Shown here piece after piece: positions 1 to 5,586 of a DNA stretch of 6,601 nt; the stretch's first letter is position 1; each line of letters begins with the position of its first letter. The translations under genes and the position numbers were made by a program. The notes beneath the pieces were generated by a model, which made no database searches, was not told the origin of the DNA, and worked only from the letters and a program-made list of their open reading frames with translations. Origin of the DNA: Candidatus Poribacteria bacterium (lineage in GTDB: Bacteria > Poribacteria > WGA-4E > PCPOR2b); NCBI GenBank assembly GCA_027296925.1, contig JAPUIP010000240.1:1-6601 (forward strand), read 5' to 3'.

Positions 1-183
1 GTCGATGCCGGCGGCCTCCTGCAGCGCAATGATGTATCGCACAGCGGCGTCCATCTCTCTTTTGAATTGCGGCTCGGATCGCTGTTCTTCGTTTTCCAGG
101 GCAAGCAGATCTCGAACAAAATCCGATCGCGGCATACTACCGACAACGGTGGTTGGAAATAACGGCAGTTGTTGGTTTACCAT
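1..183 (-). CDS. MetE C-terminal-domain (B12-independent methionine synthase-like) protein, 5' part only
   Basis: The first 61 codons are present; the rest lies beyond the left edge of the window. The N-terminus reads MVNQQLPLFPTTVVGSMPRS. The TTVVGSxPR motif (residues 11-19) is the usual opening of the MetE C-terminal barrel, where it lies near the homocysteine site. The segment ending DAAVRYIIALQEAAGID also fits the family, in which it leads into the first barrel strands. Related free-standing proteins are about 340-380 residues long and are annotated as cobalamin-independent methionine synthase-like or methyltransferase; their methyl donor is often unknown. The zinc ligands are C-terminal and cannot be checked here. 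The ATG at 183 is chosen because GGAG (190-193) lies six bases upstream. An in-frame ATG at 195 has no such site. The gene starts 40 bases after the macrodomain gene and is probably cotranscribed with it. Family assignment is fairly secure; the exact reaction is not. Confidence 0.82.
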   Translation of the reverse strand, partial: MVNQQLPLFPTTVVGSMPRSDFVRDLLALENEEQRSEPQFKREMDAAVRYIIALQEAAGID

Positions 184-223
184 AAGCTTCTCCATCCATA
201 AGTCATTCGCTCTAGTGCACGGT

Positions 224-775
224 TCAGGATTGCGCCGCAAGCGCAGAAAGGGCATTTTCATAACATCGGTAAGTAGGCTCGTCGAAAAGGACAAAACGCA
301 CTTCGTCGATTCCACTACGTTCTTCGAGAAATGTCTTCACCGTGTTGAGCGCAATGACAGCCGCTTCGTCGGTGGGATAGCCGTATATACCGGTGCTAAT
401 CGAAGGGAAGGCGATTGTTCTAATGTCATGTTGAACTGCCAGAGACAGGCTTTCTCGATAACAGCTCGCGAGTAGATCCGGTTCGCCGTCGTCGCCGCCC
501 CGCCAAATTGGTCCAACCGTGTGAATGACATATTTCGCAGGGAGATTCCCTCCCGTCGTGATGACCGCTTGTCCGGTTGGACAACCGCCTTGCCGCGCGC
601 GGATCTCGTTGCACGCCGCCATAATCTGCGGACCGCCGGCGCGGTGAATCGCGCCATCAACGCCGCCACCCCCCATGAGCTTTTCATTGGCGGCATTGGC
701 AATCGCATCCACGTTCTCTTTTGTAATATCCCCCTGAACAAGGGTGAGTTTCGCCTGATTGATTTGGATGTGCAT
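224..775 (-). CDS. Macrodomain protein, MacroD/YmdB type (probable O-acetyl-ADP-ribose deacetylase / ADP-ribosyl hydrolase)
   Basis: This is a 183-residue single-domain cytoplasmic protein, normal length for the YmdB/MacroD class. Motifs in order: GDIT at 15-18 (adenine-side loop), NAAN at 27-30, the glycine loop with catalytic-type aspartate GGGGVDGAIH at 35-44 (Asp40), IHTVGPIW at 84-91, CYRESL at 105-110, and the phosphate loop FPSISTGIYGYP at 123-134. All residues usually needed for ADP-ribose binding and hydrolysis are present, so it should be active. Family members remove acetyl from O-acetyl-ADP-ribose or ADP-ribose from acidic side chains; which substrate applies here is not visible. 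The ATG at 775 is chosen because AAGGAGG (781-787) sits five bases upstream and homology begins at once. An open frame extends upstream to 946 but is not family-like and overlaps the preceding gene. No DarT-like toxin lies beside it, so a DarG antitoxin role is not supported. Confidence 0.95.
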   Translation of the reverse strand: MHIQINQAKLTLVQGDITKENVDAIANAANEKLMGGGGVDGAIHRAGGPQIMAACNEIRARQGGCPTGQAVITTGGNLPAKYVIHTVGPIWRGGDDGEPDLLASCYRESLSLAVQHDIRTIAFPSISTGIYGYPTDEAAVIALNTVKTFLEERSGIDEVRFVLFDEPTYRCYENALSALAAQS

Positions 776-909
776 AGATTCCTCCTTCATTTGTCGGGTT
801 CGATTCATCAGAGCAAGTTTGAAGTGCGCTTTCTGTTCTTTCAATGTTGAAGCGTTCACAGGCTTGTGTTGAGTGCTGTACTCCAATGCTTTTACACAGG
901 TGTTCCAGA
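776..909 (-). other. 134-base gap between the DUF4058 and macrodomain genes
   Basis: Apart from the macrodomain ribosome binding site, nothing convincing is visible. There is no GC-rich hairpin followed by a T run, so no intrinsic terminator ends the DUF4058 gene. A weak promoter-like pair (TTGAAA with a poor -10) is too degenerate to call. Read-through from upstream is the simplest way for the macrodomain gene to be expressed. Confidence 0.5.
781..787 (-). promoter_or_regulatory. Strong ribosome binding site of the macrodomain gene
   Basis: The minus strand reads AAGGAGG, then AATCT, then ATG at 775. This near-perfect anti-16S complement with five-base spacing decides the start over in-frame ATGs farther upstream (for example 796 and 946). 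Confidence 0.85.
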
Positions 910-1626
910 TCATAAAGTGGTATGCAAAAGGCGAAATACTTTGCAAACTTTCATATAGGATCTTTCAAAATTCACTGGCACTGCGATTTCGGAAGTGATG
1001 TAAAGCGGGAGTTCCGGTAAATGACCGCCAATTTTTAGGCAATTTTGCCAAATGTCTACCTGCCCCGAACGGGTTTCTCCCTGAGAACGCTTTCGATAAG
1101 CAACACAGTAAAGCGGTTTCTCTCTATTTTCTTTGATATACCCTTCTGTCGCCTTGATTGCTCGAAGCAGTTGATTATGGAGATTGAAGAACGGAATTTC
1201 CAGAATATCTATGATAATCAACGACACATTTTTGGCGATCAGATTCTCACATTTGGCAACAAAACTTTCTCTTTCGCTCGGTCTATCTTTATTGGTACGA
1301 CTCAGAATTTCTATCGCTCCTACAGTGATGTGTCTGCCCCGCTCGATGTAATCAACGAACACTTCAAACTCAGAAGGAAATTCTGCCCGTGTTGTAATCG
1401 GCGCCTGAGGTTGATATTGCGATTCCAGTTTCTGTCCCATGCCTCGGATCTTGTCGGCCCGGACATCAACTTCCCTCGCACCGATGCTGGTTTGCGGGAT
1501 GGCTAAAAAACCTTCCGGCAGTATTTCGTTCAGGTCTTCGACAATATAGGTTGTCCATGCGCTATGAAAAGACTCGAAAGGTGCAACATCGCTAATTTCT
1601 GGATTTAAGTGATCCAAAATTGGCAC
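910..1626 (-). CDS. DUF4058 family protein, short form (function unknown)
   Basis: 238 residues. The N-terminus VPILDHLNPEISD followed by FESFHSAW (17-24) and LNEILPEGF (32-40) matches the short DUF4058 subgroup of planctomycetes and relatives as I remember it. The core continues with REVDV (51-55), GAIEILSRTNKDRP (103-116), a conserved-type Lys125, NVSLIIIDILE (133-143) and a C-terminal LPELPLYI segment. There is no signal peptide or membrane helix, so it is probably cytoplasmic. The order Asp54, Glu106, Lys113/Lys125 recalls the PD-(D/E)XK-like Uma2 family, but that is only an inference. The start is GTG at 1626, where family homology begins and an AAGGGGG ribosome binding site lies eight bases upstream. 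The same frame stays open to 1995, but that part overlaps the end of comEC and has no family resemblance. It starts 94 bases after comEC and is probably in the same transcript. Confidence 0.8.
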   Translation of the reverse strand: MPILDHLNPEISDVAPFESFHSAWTTYIVEDLNEILPEGFLAIPQTSIGAREVDVRADKIRGMGQKLESQYQPQAPITTRAEFPSEFEVFVDYIERGRHITVGAIEILSRTNKDRPSERESFVAKCENLIAKNVSLIIIDILEIPFFNLHNQLLRAIKATEGYIKENREKPLYCVAYRKRSQGETRSGQVDIWQNCLKIGGHLPELPLYITSEIAVPVNFERSYMKVCKVFRLLHTTL

Positions 1627-1634
1627 CCGATACA

Positions 1635-1641
1635 CCCCCTT
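1635..1641 (-). promoter_or_regulatory. Ribosome binding site fixing the GTG start of the DUF4058 gene
   Basis: The minus strand reads AAGGGGG, eight bases, then GTG at 1626. It differs from AAGGAGG by one base. The ATG candidates upstream (1737, 1764) lack a comparable site and lie within or next to the comEC end. A second copy, AAGGGGGT, lies 17 bases farther upstream (1651-1658). Confidence 0.65.
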
Positions 1642-1720
1642 AATGTGTGTACCCCCTTCGCTCTCGTCAATAGTAGCATATCGTTTCCCTACGCGGCAAA
1701 CAAATTCGGATTGCACGTCG

Positions 1721-4369
1721 TCATGGCAGCCCCACATGATATGTAAGCCAACACCGACGCCCATCCGTTCGCAACTGGATTGCGCCGAGTTGATCTGTCC
1801 GCAGCACACGGCATCCCCGTTCTCGGTAACGCTTGACGACCGTCTCTGCAGGGAAACCGTATCGATTCCGCGCGCCAAGCGAAAAAATCGCATATTGTGG
1901 ACGTACCGCATCGAGGAATTCCGCGCTGCTGGAAGTCCTGCTCCCGTGGTGCGGCACCTTGAGAATTTCCGCACGCAGATTACCACCTGACGCAATCAGT
2001 GACTGCTCTGTTTCTTGCTCAATATCCCCCGCAAACAGAATGCGGAGATCACCGTAGGTCAGCTTGAGGACAAGTGAATCGTTGTTGACATCTCGGTCGG
2101 TCAGATTCGTCGAGGCTTCATCGTAAGGATGCAGTAATTCTAGCCGCGCGGTCGGTGTCAGGTCAATCTCCCCAGCGTAGCCAAGTTCGTGAGGAACGCC
2201 CTTCTCATCAACAATCTCGTGCAGCATGCGGTGTGTCGGCGGGGGCAAATTTCGGTGGGGTACGCCAATCACCCGCTTGACGTTAAATTCGCGCAGTATG
2301 TGGGCAAATCCACCGCCGTGATCATTATCCGGATGACTCAAGAGAAGGAGATCCAGTTGACGGACGCCCTGATGAAGCAGGAACGGTTCGAGGATGCGTT
2401 CGCCGCTATCGTAACCACGCATATTCAGCCCGCCATCGATCAGCATCGTCTTTCCGTCGGGAAATCGGACAAACGCCGCGTCTCCCTGTCCGACATCGAG
2501 AAAAGTAATCTCCAGCAAATTTCCTCGATCGTGGATTGCCGCGTCCCAAATCCAGATCGCCGTGATCGCCAGACCGATCAGCGTCGCCTTTTTTCGCTGC
2601 TCCCATACCCATCGCCAATGTGCAACCGTGAGACAGCCAGCGATGTAGACGACAATGAAACCGAAACTTGGCGGCGCCGTTTTGATGACCGCTTCAGGCT
2701 GACCGAAGAATTCAATGCCCTTCAAAAAGCCGGAGAGGATGAGGTGGTTGGCAGCAACAAACATCGTAGCGAACGGAATCCAGATCAGCCCAAGAAGAAC
2801 CGAGACTAACGCAATGCTAACGATAAAGGTGGCAAGCCCAACGGCGAAAATGCTTGCAATCAGGGAGATCGGGTAGACACGATAGAAATGGTACGCGATG
2901 ATCAGCGATGTGCCGAGTTGTGCCGATAGGCTTACCCCAAACGCGATGAGCAGCCATTTGACGGCTCGCCTCCACGCAAGATTTAGACGCAAGAATAGGA
3001 TGTTTGTCGCTGTCGTTTGGTCGATCCGATTCGGTAGGAGACGTTCTGTAAAGCGGGTCCATTTGGGCGTGAGATAAACGATCGCCCCCACCGCCGCAAA
3101 GGAAAGTTGAAAGCCAACGTCCCACAGTTGCGCCGGACTGATCAGAAGCAGCACCAGTGCGGCAAATGCGAGCAGATTGATGAGATCGGCGTCTCGATCA
3201 ATAATCTGAGCAATCAGGAAGAGGCTTGCCATGAGTGATGCGCGTAGCACCGAGGCACGAAATCCAACGAGACAAGCGTAAAGGATAATGGCAGCAATCG
3301 TCAGCACGCAAACGAGTTTCCGGGGCATCGGTTTTCTGGGCGGACGCAGAAGGACAAAGCCGGTAAAATAGGCAACGGCGATGAGTCCAAAGTGCAAGCC
3401 CGACACAGCGAGGATGTGGAGGACACCGCTATTCTCGAAGGCTTTCAGTACCTTTTCCGGCAGCGCATCTCGCTGTCCAAGCAGCATCCCTTTGATAACC
3501 AGCGCGTGATTGAGAGAGTAAATGTATATTATATTTCCCTTTTTCTCGACAGAGTATTGATGGTTGTTATCCTTATCAGTTATCAGCCACTTGCTGTCTC
3601 CCTTTACCTCAACAGTGGAATTTTGAGAAAGCGCGATTTTTTTATGCTCAAACGCCTCCTGTAGAATTTCTAAAATACCGTCGTAATCTAAATCAGTTTG
3701 GCGCTCCAACTCCACACTAAATAGGAACTCTGGGTATACGTCATTAATAACGGAATCCACACGCCGGCGCAATTTTTCCGTCCAGCGGAACGGGAGGAAA
3801 CCCGCTTGATGTGACGATTTAATCTGTTGATTGCGATGCGGGTAAAGGATTCCGAATACCTGATGTCGAGCGAGATATGAGCGGTAGTCGAACCCGCCTG
3901 GATTGCGCTGGCCTTTTGGCTGGCGCAATTCGCCTTCAATGTCAAGGTGATCGCCGTAGCCCAATTCAACCGGCTCGCGGAATCGGATGAGGAGCTTCGC
4001 CTTGACCGCCAGATCGGGCGCAGCCACCGGATGGATGGTGCCGACGGCATAACCCGCATCCCACGATTCGCCACGATCGGGTTGGTATGTCATTCGCCCT
4101 GAGAAGCGCACGGGCTGATCATAGAAATCTGTGGGAATGGGCGAAGTCAGCACAATGCCCAAACGCAACATGCCGCCGGCAAAGATCGCAACCCTCAGTA
4201 TAGACGTGCTGTGGCGCGTCTTTAAGGGAGATAGGCGTTGTAACGCAAGGCTGCTGATGAGACAGCTCAGGGCAATCAGCCAGAGCCAAAAGAGGGGAAT
4301 TGACAGAAATCCGGCGATAAAGATTCCGAGTGTATATGGAATAAGCGCGCGCAGGGCGGGGCGAGGCAT
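1721..4369 (-). CDS. comEC: ComEC/Rec2 family DNA-uptake channel protein, with an in-frame insert
   Basis: 882-residue inner-membrane protein that in natural transformation carries single-stranded DNA into the cytoplasm. Domains in order: N-terminal helices (about 8-43 and 60-76), DUF4131/OB-fold region (about 86-178) ending in RNPGGFDYRSYLARH, an unusual insert (about 214-286), the Competence channel domain (about 288-583) with HILAVSGLHFGL (318-329) and SPAQLWDVGFQLSF (411-424), then a C-terminal metallo-beta-lactamase domain (about 618-878). That last domain has LDVGQGD (624-630), an intact SHPDNDHGG metal motif (678-686), FAGDIE (779-784) and KVPHHGS (804-810), so metal binding and nuclease activity look possible. 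Usual length is about 750-800; the insert explains the excess. The ATG at 4369 is chosen because the frame's farther-upstream start (4450) precedes the promoter, and a weak AGGA lies 11 bases upstream. The remaining Com machinery is not in the window. Confidence 0.96.
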   Translation of the reverse strand: MPRPALRALIPYTLGIFIAGFLSIPLFWLWLIALSCLISSLALQRLSPLKTRHSTSILRVAIFAGGMLRLGIVLTSPIPTDFYDQPVRFSGRMTYQPDRGESWDAGYAVGTIHPVAAPDLAVKAKLLIRFREPVELGYGDHLDIEGELRQPKGQRNPGGFDYRSYLARHQVFGILYPHRNQQIKSSHQAGFLPFRWTEKLRRRVDSVINDVYPEFLFSVELERQTDLDYDGILEILQEAFEHKKIALSQNSTVEVKGDSKWLITDKDNNHQYSVEKKGNIIYIYSLNHALVIKGMLLGQRDALPEKVLKAFENSGVLHILAVSGLHFGLIAVAYFTGFVLLRPPRKPMPRKLVCVLTIAAIILYACLVGFRASVLRASLMASLFLIAQIIDRDADLINLLAFAALVLLLISPAQLWDVGFQLSFAAVGAIVYLTPKWTRFTERLLPNRIDQTTATNILFLRLNLAWRRAVKWLLIAFGVSLSAQLGTSLIIAYHFYRVYPISLIASIFAVGLATFIVSIALVSVLLGLIWIPFATMFVAANHLILSGFLKGIEFFGQPEAVIKTAPPSFGFIVVYIAGCLTVAHWRWVWEQRKKATLIGLAITAIWIWDAAIHDRGNLLEITFLDVGQGDAAFVRFPDGKTMLIDGGLNMRGYDSGERILEPFLLHQGVRQLDLLLLSHPDNDHGGGFAHILREFNVKRVIGVPHRNLPPPTHRMLHEIVDEKGVPHELGYAGEIDLTPTARLELLHPYDEASTNLTDRDVNNDSLVLKLTYGDLRILFAGDIEQETEQSLIASGGNLRAEILKVPHHGSRTSSSAEFLDAVRPQYAIFSLGARNRYGFPAETVVKRYRERGCRVLRTDQLGAIQLRTDGRRCWLTYHVGLP
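3512..3730 (-). other. In-frame protein-coding insert within comEC (about 73 codons)
   Basis: Typical ComEC proteins run from the RRRV...VYP helix (ending at residue 213) directly into the ALxxGMLLGxRxxLP segment (288 onward). Here about 70-75 residues intervene. Core pieces are TDLDYDGILEILQEAFEHK (225-243), IALSQNSTVEVKG (245-257), SKWLITD (259-265), QYSVEKKG (271-278) and NIIYIYS (279-285). The pattern is one helix followed by three or four beta strands, polar and without a membrane segment. Hand counts give 72 GC in 180 bases (40%) at 3541-3720, against 31/60 and 34/60 in flanking comEC sequence. The frame is kept and no stop is introduced, so the product should be full length, with the module in the extracytoplasmic linker before the channel. 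From memory, similar LSQN...WLITD...Y modules occur within or at the ends of unrelated proteins of uncultured bacteria; I cannot verify this. Boundaries are uncertain by a few codons. Confidence 0.7.
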
Positions 4370-4406
4370 GCTGTCACGTTTCCTGAATAGCATCTGTTCG
4401 GTGTGT

Positions 4407-4435
4407 ATTTTAGCACTCCCTCTGTACCCTGTCAA
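4407..4435 (-). promoter_or_regulatory. Sigma-70-type promoter of comEC and downstream genes
   Basis: Read on the minus strand, TTGACA (4435-4430), a 17-base spacer, then TAAAAT (4412-4407): eleven of twelve consensus bases at ideal spacing. The predicted start is near 4400, giving a leader of about 30 bases to the ATG at 4369. This promoter may serve the whole minus-strand cluster, since no other clear promoter or terminator is seen within it. Confidence 0.75.
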
Positions 4436-4459
4436 TTGGATAAATCCCAAACTCCGTTC

Positions 4460-4488
4460 TTGACATCCTTGCGGGGAAGGAGTATAAT
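4460..4488 (+). promoter_or_regulatory. Exact-consensus sigma-70 promoter of the metal-transport operon
   Basis: TTGACA (4460-4465), exactly 17 bases, TATAAT (4483-4488): a full twelve-of-twelve match. The predicted start is about 4495. It points at the broken metal-ABC operon and lies back to back with the comEC promoter, the two -35 boxes being 24 bases apart. So strong a promoter in front of a metal importer usually needs a repressor, which fits the repeat just downstream. Confidence 0.85.
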
Positions 4489-4490
4489 TG

Positions 4491-4527
4491 AAACATATTT
4501 TTAGGGCTGTCTAAACATATTTTTAGG
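4491..4527 (+). promoter_or_regulatory. Putative metalloregulator operator: 15-base direct repeat with internal dyad
   Basis: AAACATATTTTTAGG occurs at 4491-4505 and again at 4513-4527, a 22-base period (about two helical turns), immediately after the -10 box and across the predicted start. Between and overlapping the copies is the dyad TTTAG-N6-CTAAA (4500-4515). TTTAGG...CTAAA-type half-sites are typical of DtxR/MntR/SirR-family metal repressors. The repeat and dyad are seen directly; the regulator is inferred from the metal-transport operon downstream and its winged-helix tails. Confidence 0.55.
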
Positions 4528-4557
4528 AAACAAGTAATTTGAACTAATAACTTTAAT

Positions 4558-4610
4558 AATTCTGAATTCAAGCGGCCTGGTTGCGTGTGGCTTTAAGCGA
4601 ACTCAGAATT
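4558..4610. repeat. 53-base imperfect palindrome next to the truncated binding-protein gene
   Basis: The 12-base arm AATTCTGAATTC (4558-4569) pairs with GAACTCAGAATT (4599-4610) with one mismatch, around a 29-base interior in which AAGC (4570-4573) can also pair with GCTT (4590-4593). A small overlapping palindrome, GAATTG-A-CAATTC, sits at 4606-4618. No T run follows, so it is not a classic terminator. It ends 20 bases before the point where the binding-protein homology begins and could be the footprint of a lost mobile element, a small MITE-like repeat, or a leader hairpin. Confidence 0.5.
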
Positions 4611-4630
4611 GACAATTCCCGACTTCGAAG

Positions 4631-5161
4631 ATGAAGGTGGTCGAGCGCGTGCGAGACACTTTGGTTGAGATGGACCCCGACCATGCGTCGCTCTACCAAA
4701 TGAACGCGAAAAACTATCTGGCGAAGCTGGGAGATCTGCACAACTATGTGAAAACGCAAGCAGAGAAAGTGCCCCCCGGCCAAAGGGTCCTCGTCACCGC
4801 TCACGATGCGTTCAATTATTTTGGTCGTGCCTACGGTTTTCAGGTGCGAGGGCTTCAAGGCATTAGTACAGCGACTGAAGTGGGTACGGCTGATGTGCAG
4901 GAGTTAGTCCAATTTATCGTCGAACGACGTATCCCTGCGATGTTTGTCGAAACGTCAGTACCACGGCGCAGCATCGAGGCAGTACAAGCCGCCGTGAAGG
5001 CGAAAGGATTCTCCGTGACGATTGGAGGCGAACTCTTCTCGGACGCGATGGGAAATCCGGGGACGCCAGAGGGCACCTACATCGGCATGGTCCGCCACAA
5101 TATCGATACCATCGTAGCGGCGTTAACCCCAAAATCGGCGAGTCAAAGCTCCCATGAGTAG
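4631..5161 (+). pseudogene. Metal-ABC transporter substrate-binding protein (TroA/ZnuA/MntA family), N-terminal half missing
   Basis: The remaining 176 residues match the C-terminal part of TroA-like cluster A-I binding proteins, normally about 300 residues and exported. Visible are the interdomain helix from the first residue, RVLVTAHDAFNYFGRAYGF (52-70), GLQGISTATE (74-83), PAMFVETSVP (102-111) and GGELFSDAMG (132-141) ending in GTYIGMVRHNIDTIVAAL. By alignment from memory with Treponema TroA, His58 and Asp138 are the third and fourth metal ligands. The signal peptide, N-terminal lobe and first two histidine ligands are absent. An in-frame stop (4610-4612) and unrelated sequence lie just upstream, so this is not a start-site error. 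The ATG has only a weak GAAG before it and probably corresponds to an internal methionine of the LWMKxVE type. Without a signal peptide any product would stay in the cytoplasm. It is first in the operon, 32 bases before the ATPase remnant. Confidence 0.87.
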
Positions 5162-5182
5162 GTGAGCGACATGTTGGAGCTC

Positions 5183-5188
5183 AGGAGG
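5183..5188 (+). promoter_or_regulatory. Ribosome binding site of the ATPase remnant
   Basis: AGGAGG, five bases, then ATG at 5194. It is a perfect site, showing that the translation start of this broken gene is still intact. Confidence 0.85.
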
Positions 5189-5193
5189 TTACT

Positions 5194-5586
5194 ATGAAGA
5201 AATTCGCGAATAGCAGTTCGGCTATCGAGGTCGAAGATATGACCGTGGCCTATCGGGATAAGCCTGTGCTATGGGATGTGGACCTCAACGTCCCATCGGG
5301 GGTCCTCATGGCGATCGTTGGCCCCAACGGTGCCGGAAAGACAACGCTCATTAAGGCAATCTTGGGATTGGTGACGCCGGTGGCGGGTCGCGTATCCATC
5401 TACGGTTTGCCTTACGCCAGACAGTGGCGGCTGGTGGGCTACGTGCCGCAACGCGGTAGCGTCGATTGGGACTTTCCGACAAGCGTGCTGGATGTTGTGA
5501 TGATGGGCTGTTACGGCGGCCTGGGCTGGGTCCGTCGTCCTAGGGGTTGGACACATTTCTCTTCGGGCAAGCTGCCGCCCTGCTAG
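5194..5586 (+). pseudogene. Metal-ABC transporter ATP-binding protein (TroB/MntB/ZnuC family), C-terminal half missing
   Basis: The 130-residue frame has a normal start but only about 116 native residues of the usual 240-300. Present are the A-loop region (VAYRDKPVLWDV, 18-29), Walker A GPNGAGKT (43-50), the Q-loop YVPQRGSVDWDFP (83-95, Gln86), which is characteristic of Mn/Zn/Fe importers, and the following LDVVMMG...GWVRRP segment (99-116). The LSGGQ signature, Walker B, D-loop and switch histidine are gone, so the protein cannot hydrolyse ATP. From about 5541 the DNA matches the middle of a permease gene in another frame. The ATPase frame therefore reads 14 unrelated codons (RGWTHFSS...) to a TAG. 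A single deletion, out of frame and roughly 1 kb by comparison with normal gene sizes, removed the ATPase end together with the permease start. Confidence 0.9.

Noticed and set aside
184..223. Intrinsic terminator between the macrodomain and MetE-like genes
   Set aside because: No GC stem with a T run is present in the 40-base gap, so read-through is more likely.
224..775. DarG-like antitoxin of a DarTG toxin-antitoxin system
   Set aside because: No DarT-type ADP-ribosyltransferase is adjacent, and the protein lacks the extra C-terminal domain of DarG.
776..946. Longer macrodomain protein starting at 946
   Set aside because: The extra 57 residues are not macrodomain-like and overlap the DUF4058 stop; AAGGAGG points to the ATG at 775.
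1045..1506. Plus-strand open frame of 153 codons antisense to the DUF4058 gene
   Set aside because: No domain or ribosome site is evident; the opposite strand carries the recognised family.
1627..1995. Extension of the DUF4058 frame upstream, overlapping the comEC end by more than 270 bases
   Set aside because: The extension has no family resemblance. The GTG at 1626 has a good ribosome site and the characteristic family N-terminus.
2189..2809. Plus-strand open frame of 206 codons
   Set aside because: It is antisense to comEC, very rich in Arg/Gln/Ser/Asp without a recognisable domain, and is explained by the coding frame on the other strand.
4370..4450. N-terminal extension of comEC to an ATG at 4450 or 4393
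   Set aside because: The -35 and -10 boxes of the comEC promoter lie inside this stretch, neither ATG has a ribosome site, and the family-like membrane N-terminus begins at 4369.
4491..4527. Direct repeats as the start of a CRISPR array
   Set aside because: Only two short copies with a 7-base gap lie at a promoter; there are no spacers of CRISPR length and no cas genes.
4568..5132. Minus-strand open frames antisense to the binding-protein remnant
   Set aside because: They are shadows of the TroA-like sequence, with no recognisable features.
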